From a bacterium (GTDB taxonomy: Bacteria; Thermotogota; Thermotogae; Mesoaciditogales; Mesoaciditogaceae), in the NCBI GenBank assembly GCA_021800445.1, contig JAJYYZ010000013.1, positions 1 to 44,464 on the forward strand: DNA of 44,464 bases, written 5' to 3'. Position 1 is the stretch's first letter, and each line of letters begins with the position of its first letter. Below the pieces are notes generated by a model. The model searched no databases, was not told the DNA's origin, and saw nothing but the letters and a program-made list of their open reading frames with translations. A program made the translations under genes and the position numbers. This document shows, piece by piece, positions 36,787 to 43,428 of this stretch.

Positions 36787-37114
36787 GTGGCAAGGAGACT
36801 CCGATCTTCTGTAAGTCGGAAAGGAATTGCCACCTCACTCGCCTTTCTAATATTTTTCTTATTACGTAAACCATCTTAATCTCCTTTAGATAAGTCAGTC
36901 TTTCGACTGTTAGGTGCTCATCGCCAATGTTATCCATGCTTTTTACGCTTACCACACTGTCCCTACCCATCAGAACTGTTTAATGGTAAACGACAGAACC
37001 TGAAACTTGAGCAGCATCTCAGGGTGTCATGACACGGATAACGTAGTCTTGCGACTTAGGGCTAATCAACAAGGGCTTTTACAAGCCCCCACCTCTAAAG
37101 GTGGTGGGTTGTTG
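36787..37114 (+). mobile_element. IS200/IS605-like remnant with omegaRNA-like end, no transposase
   Basis: No gene is found here. At the right end two hairpins sit together: GGGCTT with AAGCCC (37073-37088), and CCACCT with AGGTGG (37089-37104), then TGGGTTGTTGAC. This resembles the right end of IS200/IS605 elements that carry tnpB. Upstream lie a GTGTCATGACAC palindrome (37024-37035) and AGTC-TTGC-GACT (37045-37056), like a structured guide-RNA scaffold. At the left, GTGGCAA (36787-36793) pairs with TTGCCAC (36827-36833) around an inner hairpin. Neither tnpA nor tnpB is present. Exact borders are uncertain. Confidence 0.5.
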
Positions 37115-37439
37115 ACACTTCTTTGAGTTCTCCGTTCTTGAATTTTTCCAACGCCTCTTTTGCACTGAATCCTCTTCCATCGTAAACTTTGATCTTAGAT
37201 TCTTTTATGGCATCCATCGCATTTTCACCTGGGATGGCCGAAATTATTGCTGACACTTTGTTATCTATTGCCAACTGGACAGCCTTTGGACCGGCACCGT
37301 GTTTTGTTTCTATGTCATTGTTTATGAATTGATATTTCTGATCTTGAAGATCGTAGATCAAAAAATAGGCAGTTCTTGCAAATCTATCTGATATCTTACT
37401 GTCTAAAGACGGCTGATCTACGGCAATCATTATTTTCAT
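37095..37439 (-). CDS. Dinitrogenase iron-molybdenum cofactor (NifX/NifB-like) family protein
   Basis: A 114-residue protein of the DiNase/NifX fold: MKIMIAVDQPSLDSKISDRFARTAYFLIY, the family core GAGPKAVQLAI and VYDGRGFSAKEALE. The fold binds Fe-S or Fe-Mo cofactor precursors; in organisms without nitrogenase its role is unknown, but it often sits beside MinD-like ATPases as here. ATG 37439 follows AAGGAGG. The last residues (STTHHL) and the stop codon lie in the hairpin of the IS-like remnant, so the native C-terminus was probably replaced. Confidence 0.88.
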   Translation of the reverse strand: MKIMIAVDQPSLDSKISDRFARTAYFLIYDLQDQKYQFINNDIETKHGAGPKAVQLAIDNKVSAIISAIPGENAMDAIKESKIKVYDGRGFSAKEALEKFKNGELKEVSTTHHL

Positions 37440-37460
37440 CTTTTTTCCTCCTTAAAAGAT

Positions 37461-37486
37461 TCTAAGGCCGCAAATGCGGCCTTAGA
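37461..37486 (-). terminator. Hairpin between the DUF5320 and NifX-type genes
   Basis: TCTAAGGCCGC and its reverse complement pair over 11 bp with a 4-nt loop. On the minus strand AATCTTTT follows. It begins right after the DUF5320-type stop. It may be a partial terminator or attenuator setting a higher dose of the first gene. Confidence 0.65.
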
Positions 37487-37729
37487 TCATTCTTTGTCAA
37501 GGTCTTGTATGGCTTTGTTTAATTCTTCGAGTTCAAGTTCAAGTCTCTTCTTCTGGTAGTTGTAGAAATCTTTGAGTTCTTCCTTCGTCATGTATCCTCT
37601 TCCATAACCCAATCCAAGGCCATCTCCTCTGCCGTAACCGCATCCTCTACCATAACCTAAACCGAGGCCCAAACCTCTTCCGCGTCCTCTGCCGTATCCT
37701 GGATAGTATTCAAAATCATCTCTCCACAT
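37487..37729 (-). CDS. Gly/Arg-rich DUF5320-type protein with coiled coil
   Basis: An 80-residue protein. The first 46 residues are rich in Gly, Arg, Tyr and Leu in GYGRG and GLGLG repeats. The rest is a charged helix (KEELKDFYNYQKKRLELELE) likely to form a coiled coil. This matches the DUF5320 pattern, small proteins found next to NifX-type and MinD-like ATPase genes. Function unknown. ATG 37729 follows AGAGGTGG. It is the first gene after the strong promoter at 37772-37800. Confidence 0.78.
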   Translation of the reverse strand: MWRDDFEYYPGYGRGRGRGLGLGLGYGRGCGYGRGDGLGLGYGRGYMTKEELKDFYNYQKKRLELELEELNKAIQDLDKE

Positions 37730-37771
37730 ATTTTTCCACCTCTTTTCATTTAAGTTGTTTTCACATATAAG

Positions 37772-37800
37772 ATTATATCACTTAAAGGATATGAAGTCAA
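37772..37800 (-). promoter_or_regulatory. Consensus sigma-70 promoter of the Fe-S ATPase cluster
   Basis: On the minus strand TTGACT (37800-37795) and TATAAT (37777-37772) are separated by exactly 17 bp, about 33 bp before the ribosome binding site of the DUF5320-type gene. This is the best promoter match in the window. Confidence 0.75.
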
Positions 37801-37837
37801 CATATTTGGCATACGGAATTCAATTTATCCTGAATTT

Positions 37838-38077
37838 ACTTTAAAAGTCGAATACTTATTTGCTGTGAGCGCAGGGGCGGGATGCCTCGATCAGTGAACA
37901 GTGACGAGTAAAAAGTAAAGGGTGAGAAGTGAACAGTTTTTATGATTACAGATCACGCGTTACGCGTCACAAATTTCTCTAATCTCTGATCCCTAACCTC
38001 TTTTCTACGTGCTACGAGCCACGTGCTACGTGCCTATGCGCCTGCCGGAACTAAGATTCGGAATTTGAACTTTGTTT
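37838..38077. repeat. Complete composite repeat element with inverted ends
   Basis: The left module 37838-37878 (ACTTTAAAAGTCGAATAC, then GCGCAGGGG) matches those at 34791 and 43356. Heptamers follow from 37894 (GTGAACA, GTGACGA, GTAAAAA, GTAAAGG, GTGAGAA) to 37970 and again 38005-38039 (CTACGTG, CTACGAG, CCACGTG). An inverted copy of the end module lies at about 38041-38075. No gene is present in this 388-bp gap apart from the promoters at its edges. Confidence 0.68.
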
Positions 38078-38117
38078 GGTATAGAAGATTTGTTGTATAA
38101 TTTTGAAAAGGACGGTG

Positions 38118-39272
38118 ATGAATTTGAAGAAGATCATTTTGTTTGTTTTGGCAGTCACGATTTCAACTTTGGTTTTTGCCACCACCGATATAACGGTTTG
38201 GTTCAGTTGGGAAGGTCAAAAAGAATTTCAATCTCTCGTCAACGATTTCAATGCATCACAATCTAATTATCATGTTAATTTTGTTTATGTCCCTGATATG
38301 ACACAAAAATTGCAGATATCTTTAAGTGCTGGCACAGCCCTTCCTGATGTGGCACTCGTTAGGAATGATGTCATAGGAATGCTCGTTTCCGCTAAAAAGA
38401 TAACTCCTGTTGGAAGTGTTGATGCTTTACAGGCGTTCACGAAATCTTTTGAATTGAATGGAAAAATTTACGCATATCCTTATTATGCAGATCTTCAAGT
38501 TATCTATCTAAATAAAAAGATATATAGCGGTCAAATTCCGGCTTACAACTGGACACTTTCAGATTTGGAGCAGATCGCGTCCAAGATAAAAGAGAATGGT
38601 CATGTTGGTATTGCCTTAAACTCTTTTTCATCATATTTCTTCAATTCTTTTTATGCCGGTTTCAACGGTGGCGTTGTACCTTTAAAGGATGGAATTCCCA
38701 TTGTTGATAACAGCGGTACCATGAAGGCGTTCGAATTTTACAATCAGATTTTTAAAGTAGATAAAATAGCGGTTTCGTATAACAAGTCTGCCTTGATAGA
38801 ATCTTTTAAAACCGGCAAAGCTGGAATGCTTTTTCAGGGATCATTTTTAATTCCCGATTTTCTTTCTTCAAAACTCGATTTTGTCGTATTGCCTTATCCC
38901 AATCTTGATGATGGATCACCATTACCACCCACATTCGATGCCAAAGGTTTTGTCGTTTTCAAAGATAGCGCCGCGGTTAAAGCATTCATCGATTACGTAA
39001 CGTCTGCCAAAAATGAAGAGTATTTCTGCGAACCAACGTACAAATTACCTGCAAACATCGATGCAATGCATGCGCTCGAAAACTCAAACGATTCTTTCAA
39101 AGTTTTGGATATCAGTGCCCAAAAAGGTCTTGTGCTTCCCACAACCACGATATTTAACGATGCTTATTCAAATGCCATTACAACCGCATTGCAACTATAC
39201 CTATCCGGACAGATGTCTTTAAAAGAGGTACTTTCAAAAGCTCAAGAATACATAAATTCACAGGCTAAATGA
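38118..39272 (+). CDS. Sugar ABC transporter substrate-binding protein
   Basis: A 384-residue extracellular binding protein of the MalE-like family. A signal peptide (MNLKKIILFVLAVTISTLVFA) is followed by mature ITVWFSWEGQKEF. There is no lipobox Cys, so it is soluble or held in the periplasm-like toga space. LSAGTALPDVALVRNDVIG and FKTGKAGMLFQGSF are typical of family 1 sugar binders. ATG 38118 is taken because AAGGACGGTGA precedes it; TTG 38103 is unlikely. A TATAAT at 38096 is near. The stop overlaps the permease start in ATGA. The sugar is not identifiable. Confidence 0.9.
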   Translation: MNLKKIILFVLAVTISTLVFATTDITVWFSWEGQKEFQSLVNDFNASQSNYHVNFVYVPDMTQKLQISLSAGTALPDVALVRNDVIGMLVSAKKITPVGSVDALQAFTKSFELNGKIYAYPYYADLQVIYLNKKIYSGQIPAYNWTLSDLEQIASKIKENGHVGIALNSFSSYFFNSFYAGFNGGVVPLKDGIPIVDNSGTMKAFEFYNQIFKVDKIAVSYNKSALIESFKTGKAGMLFQGSFLIPDFLSSKLDFVVLPYPNLDDGSPLPPTFDAKGFVVFKDSAAVKAFIDYVTSAKNEEYFCEPTYKLPANIDAMHALENSNDSFKVLDISAQKGLVLPTTTIFNDAYSNAITTALQLYLSGQMSLKEVLSKAQEYINSQAK

Positions 39273-41320
39273 CATTTTTTTGGTTACTTTTTTCTGTAAG
39301 TCTCATATTTTTCCTGATCTTCGTTGTAAGGGCAAAGCCTATTTACACTTTTGCCCTTGCGATTTTGCTCTTCACAGTTAATTTTTTCCCGTTTTTATGG
39401 GGTGTGGGTATATCTTTTTTTGATTTCTTTCCGCCGACGATGAAATTTGTCGGATTTAAAAATCTCATAGGTTCCTTTTCGGATCCGGGTCTGATACTCT
39501 CTGCAAAAATAACGGCTCTTTGGGCTATGACTTCAATGGCCATGGAGATTTTGATCTCTTATTCGATAGCACTTTCTCTTTATTCGATAAAAAAATTTTC
39601 TGGTCTGCTTTACGCCATCGTGCTCATTCCATGGGCAGTCCCTTCTTACATAAGCGTTATTTCGTGGACTTCTCTTATCGAAGGGTACGGCGGAGATTCT
39701 TTTCTTTCGAGAATTTTGCATGTAACTTTTAACTTAAGTACCAATGTACCGGCGGCATTTTTGTGGAGCGCTTTCGTGGCTGCGTGGCTTGGAATTCCTC
39801 TTATGACAATCGTCATATTGAGTTCTCTTCAGACTTTGCCACCTCATCTGCGGGATCTTGCGGAAATGGAAGGGGCAAACTCTTTCGAAAGGGCCATCAA
39901 CGTTTATATTCCGCAAACTTTGCCGATAGTTTTTCCTTACATATTCATAATATTCCTTGAATCTTTTAAAGAGTTTTCGACCATCTTTCTTATGACAGCC
40001 GGAGGTCCTGCCATTGTCTCCGGCTTTGGAAACAAATCGATCGTTGGTGCCACAACGGTTTTGGGCATGCTTATGTATGATAAATTTTCCATCACCCAAA
40101 ACTACGGCGTACTCGGTGCTTATTCGGTGGCAATAGGGGTTATAATGCTTTTGCTTGTTACCGTCGGATGGAATTACAGATCATCAAAGAAGAATAGAAA
40201 TTTGATCTTGGCGATCATCATCGCCCACATTATCTTTGATTTTTGGGGAATAGGTTCAGGATTTTTCGGGATATTGCCGGTTTTGTTTTATTTAATTGCT
40301 TTCTTTATGTATGAAAAACGGTCAAAAAGATTTAAAAAATTCGTCCTCATCGGATCGTTCTTTGATCTTGCTTATTTGATTTTTTCCGTTGCCCATTCAG
40401 GATTCTCGGGTGTGAGCATATCGGCGGTGATTTCTTTTATTGTGGCATTGACAATTGTTTTCGAAGGCAAAATTTACATAAGCATCTTGAAAATACCGGA
40501 TTTACTTTGGAAAGTTTTGAAAATGTCATGGCTTGTACTGTGGTCGATAATCGTTTTTCTGCCAATTTGGAATGTTTTTGTCATGGGAGTGTCAAAAGAA
40601 AATATCCTTCCCATATCTAACCTTTTACCCCGTGGATTAACGTTAAATAATTTTTCAGAACTTTTTTCGAATTACAATTTTGGTCAAGCAATTTTGAACA
40701 GCATTGTAATAGGAGTTATGGCAATCGCGATCGTTTTGGTGACAATTCTTCCCGCCACTTACGCGGCTGTACATTCAAAGCGGGCTTCAAGAATAGGCTT
40801 TTTATTGTTGATCTCGTCTTTCTTTACGGGCATGCATACCATGATACCTTTAGCAATTACTTTCAGATTTTTGGGCCTTCTTGATACTCTTATGGGCGTT
40901 TCAATCGTGATCGCCTTGCATGGAAGCGTCATATCTTATTTCTTGCTTTATCCGTTCCTTTCTGGTTTGCCGAAAAATCTCGATGAAGCGGCGAAAATTG
41001 ATGGAGCAAACGGATTTACGAGGATGGTAAGAATTGCTTTGCCTTTGAGTTTACCGGCTTTATGGACTATAATAGTTTTTGTGTTTATCGATAGTTGGAG
41101 CAGTTTTGTCATTCCTTTGATTTTTCTTAATTCAGAGAGTTTGTATCCGGTGTCGATGACGATGTACAATTTAGTCGGCCAATATGGTCTTACATATTCA
41201 AAATGGAATCTTTTTGGTGCCGGATCTGTGATAAACATAACGGTTATTTTGATCGTGTTTTTGATCGCAAGAAAATCAATAATGAGTGGCATAATATCGA
41301 AAAATGGAGTCGATGATTGA
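39269..41320 (+). CDS. Fused sugar ABC permease (MalF-like plus MalG-like)
   Basis: A 683-residue protein carrying two permease domains. The first (about 1-310) has the EAA-type loop near residue 195 (EMEGANSFERAINVYIP). A membrane-rich linker (about 315-420) follows, then the second permease with FLPIWNVFVMGVSKE and its own EAA loop near residue 570 (EAAKIDGANGFTRMVRIALP). Carbohydrate importers normally encode these as two proteins, so a natural fusion fixes a 1:1 pair. Each loop docks one ATPase. No ATPase gene is in this window, so a shared MsmX/MsmK-type ATPase is needed. It is coupled to the binding protein by 4 bp. Confidence 0.88.
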   Translation: MTFFWLLFSVSLIFFLIFVVRAKPIYTFALAILLFTVNFFPFLWGVGISFFDFFPPTMKFVGFKNLIGSFSDPGLILSAKITALWAMTSMAMEILISYSIALSLYSIKKFSGLLYAIVLIPWAVPSYISVISWTSLIEGYGGDSFLSRILHVTFNLSTNVPAAFLWSAFVAAWLGIPLMTIVILSSLQTLPPHLRDLAEMEGANSFERAINVYIPQTLPIVFPYIFIIFLESFKEFSTIFLMTAGGPAIVSGFGNKSIVGATTVLGMLMYDKFSITQNYGVLGAYSVAIGVIMLLLVTVGWNYRSSKKNRNLILAIIIAHIIFDFWGIGSGFFGILPVLFYLIAFFMYEKRSKRFKKFVLIGSFFDLAYLIFSVAHSGFSGVSISAVISFIVALTIVFEGKIYISILKIPDLLWKVLKMSWLVLWSIIVFLPIWNVFVMGVSKENILPISNLLPRGLTLNNFSELFSNYNFGQAILNSIVIGVMAIAIVLVTILPATYAAVHSKRASRIGFLLLISSFFTGMHTMIPLAITFRFLGLLDTLMGVSIVIALHGSVISYFLLYPFLSGLPKNLDEAAKIDGANGFTRMVRIALPLSLPALWTIIVFVFIDSWSSFVIPLIFLNSESLYPVSMTMYNLVGQYGLTYSKWNLFGAGSVINITVILIVFLIARKSIMSGIISKNGVDD

Positions 41321-41956
41321 GTGGAAATTTTTGGGCCTTTAAAATCAAACCAAATAGAAATTGATCAGGAAGACATAAACAAATTGAGTTTGTACGTTAG
41401 AAAACTTGAAAAGTGGAACGGTATTCACGCTTTAACTTCCGTCTCCGCAAGAGAAATACCGTATGTTTTTGTCGTGGAACCTATTTTGGCATCGATGTCG
41501 ATTTCAAAACTCGTTACTCCAGAAAATTGTTTAGACATGGGAACGGGTTTTGGAAATCCGGGAGTGGCAATGTCGATGTATTTTAAGCGAACAGATTTTT
41601 TACTTGTCGATTCATCTCAAAAGAAAACGGCACTTTTAAGGCAAATAGTTCAAGAGGCGAAAATGGAAAGAATCGAGATTTTAACATCAAGAATCGAAGA
41701 TATTTCAAATGAGAAAAAATTCGATCTCATCGTTTCGAGGGGCATAGGTCCTCTTGAAAGAACGCTCGATTACGCTGCCGAATTTGTCAAAGATAATGGA
41801 ATAATTGCCATTTTCAAGGCGAAATTGGACTCCACCGAATACGCATTGATCAAAAATTCTGCGATTTATTTTGATGGAGTTATCAATTTAAAAGTCATGT
41901 ATCCATCAAAAGAAGTATCAAGATATCTGCTTATATACAGGGTAAAAAATTCATGA
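41321..41956 (+). CDS. rsmG: 16S rRNA (guanine-N7)-methyltransferase G
   Basis: A 211-residue SAM methyltransferase that methylates G527 of 16S rRNA (E. coli numbering). The SAM-binding motif is LDMGTGFGNPGVAMSM, the following acidic LLVDSSQKKTALL fits RsmG, and IVSRGIGPLERTL is the substrate motif. The start GTG 41321 follows directly on the permease stop, so translation is probably coupled. The stop overlaps the lipM-like gene in ATGA. Slightly divergent from consensus but convincing. Confidence 0.85.
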   Translation: MEIFGPLKSNQIEIDQEDINKLSLYVRKLEKWNGIHALTSVSAREIPYVFVVEPILASMSISKLVTPENCLDMGTGFGNPGVAMSMYFKRTDFLLVDSSQKKTALLRQIVQEAKMERIEILTSRIEDISNEKKFDLIVSRGIGPLERTLDYAAEFVKDNGIIAIFKAKLDSTEYALIKNSAIYFDGVINLKVMYPSKEVSRYLLIYRVKNS

Positions 41957-42705
41957 TCTGGAATTTAATCGATTCAGGGGTAATGGATGGTTTTAACAAC
42001 ATGGCTTACGATCTTGGACTGCTTTCGAATGTAAAAGATATTCCTATTTTGAGATTTTACGAATGGAGTCCGCCGGCTCTTTCGATAGGAAGGTTTCAGA
42101 ATACGAAGGATATAAACTTTTCTTATTTGAAAGATCACAATTTCGATCTTGTACGTCGGCCAAGCGGAGGAAGGGCAGTTTTGCACTGCGATGAATTGAC
42201 ATACTCAATCGTACTTCCGTCGTCAATGAGTTCGAAAAGTGTGACGGAAGTTTACCTTTTTATCTCACAAGCAATCGTTGAAGGACTTAAAAGCGCAGGT
42301 TTGAAATGTGAAATATCTCAGGATAAAAAAGAGAATTATTCACGTTTTTCGGCGTGCTTTGCCGTTTCATCGATTTACGAGATCGTTTTAGACGGTAAAA
42401 AGTTGGTTGGAAGTGCTCAGGTAAGAAGAGAGGGCAAAATTCTTCAACACGGTTCAATTCCGTTAATTTCCCATGTTGAAGAATATGTTAATTGTTTTTC
42501 TCTTGATGAAATTGAAAGAGAAAAACTTATTATAAAACTTAATTCTTCGATGACATCCGTTGGTGAATATCTAAACTTAACGATCGGAGAATTGAAAGAA
42601 TTTATCAAATCCGGATTTCAAAAAATTTTGAATGCCGATTTTCGACCTTTGCAAATATCTTTTGATGTGGATGAATATGTTCGAGAGGCAAAAGTATGGG
42701 ATTGA
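41953..42705 (+). CDS. LipM-like octanoyl/lipoyl transferase
   Basis: A 250-residue BPL/LplA-family protein. The lipoyl-binding RRPSGGRAVLH is at residues 68-78. ACFAVSSIYEIV with Cys135, and DGKKLVGSAQVRREGKILQHGSI, resemble LipM, which transfers octanoate to GcvH through a Cys in this loop. A lipoate ligase role is the alternative. ATG 41953 overlaps rsmG by 4 bp and its end overlaps rsmI by 10 bp. Cofactor targets are not encoded nearby, although a disulfide reductase of the lipoamide class is at 10608. Confidence 0.8.
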   Translation: MIWNLIDSGVMDGFNNMAYDLGLLSNVKDIPILRFYEWSPPALSIGRFQNTKDINFSYLKDHNFDLVRRPSGGRAVLHCDELTYSIVLPSSMSSKSVTEVYLFISQAIVEGLKSAGLKCEISQDKKENYSRFSACFAVSSIYEIVLDGKKLVGSAQVRREGKILQHGSIPLISHVEEYVNCFSLDEIEREKLIIKLNSSMTSVGEYLNLTIGELKEFIKSGFQKILNADFRPLQISFDVDEYVREAKVWD

Positions 42706-43352
42706 AAATCGTTGCCACACCAATAGGCAACCTTTCCGATATGTCTCAAAGGGCTATTGAAACTCTTAAATCTGTTGATGCCGTGCTTTGCGAAGATACA
42801 AGAAGAACATTCAAAATCATGAGTTATTTTCAAATCTCAAAAAGACTTATCTCTTTCAACGATAAAAATGCTCAAAAAAAGATTCCGGAACTTGTAAAGC
42901 AGATGAGATCTGGCAATGAATATGCTCTTGTCAGTGATGCCGGGATGCCAGTCATATCCGATCCGGGAATGAAACTTGTCAACGAATGCCATGAAAGTGG
43001 TATACCTGTAGATGTAATTCCGGGTCCGAGTGCTCCTGTCTGTGCGGTTGCGGCGAGCGGTCTTAACGTTTCGCATTTCGTCTTTCTCGGCTTTTTACCG
43101 CGCGGATCGAAATTAAGGAAATTGATGCGTCAAATGCATGAAATTGAAATTCCGATAGTGTTTTTTGAATCTCCATACAGAATAAAAGAGACGCTGAAAG
43201 AGATATGCACTTTTGATCCGAGTGCAAGGATCTTTATCGCAAGAGAAATGACAAAGGTGAACCAAACTTTCTATCGTGGAAATCCATGCGACCTTTCTGA
43301 AAAAGTTGATGCCATAGGTGAGATTACCGTCGTTGTGGAATGGTGTACTTGA
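42696..43352 (+). CDS. rsmI: 16S rRNA (cytidine-2'-O)-methyltransferase RsmI
   Basis: A 218-residue tetrapyrrole-methylase-fold enzyme that 2'-O-methylates C1402 of 16S rRNA (E. coli numbering). Signatures include MGLKIVATPIGNLSDMSQRA, LCEDTRRTFK, VSDAGMPVISDPG and VIPGPSAPVCAVAASG, and FFESPYRIKETL. It is somewhat short because it lacks the extra C-terminal domain of some relatives. ATG 42696 lies within the end of the lipM-like gene. It is the last gene of the permease-rsmG-lipM-rsmI run. Confidence 0.94.
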   Translation: MGLKIVATPIGNLSDMSQRAIETLKSVDAVLCEDTRRTFKIMSYFQISKRLISFNDKNAQKKIPELVKQMRSGNEYALVSDAGMPVISDPGMKLVNECHESGIPVDVIPGPSAPVCAVAASGLNVSHFVFLGFLPRGSKLRKLMRQMHEIEIPIVFFESPYRIKETLKEICTFDPSARIFIAREMTKVNQTFYRGNPCDLSEKVDAIGEITVVVEWCT

Positions 43353-43355
43353 TCA

Positions 43356-43428
43356 ACTTTAAAAATCGAATGTCTATTTACGCCGGCGCAGGGCAAGATG
43401 CCCTAAAATGGTGATCGGTGAGTAGTGA
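43356..43428. repeat. Composite repeat element interrupted by the intron
   Basis: The end module 43356-43394 (ACTTTAAAAATCGAATGTC, GCGCAGGGC) matches 37838. A small stem AGGGC-AAGAT-GCCCT (43390-43404) and heptamers GGTGATC, GGTGAGT, AGTGA follow from 43410. The array stops at the intron's GTGCG. The other half should lie beyond the window. Confidence 0.6.

Noticed and set aside
36776-36970. 64-codon minus-strand ORF before the first ATPase
   Set aside because: It lies in the IS-like remnant, shows no conserved domain, and its end overlaps the ATPase start in another frame.
37894-38039. CRISPR-like repeat array
   Set aside because: Units are 7 bp, contiguous and degenerate, with no spacers, leader or cas genes.
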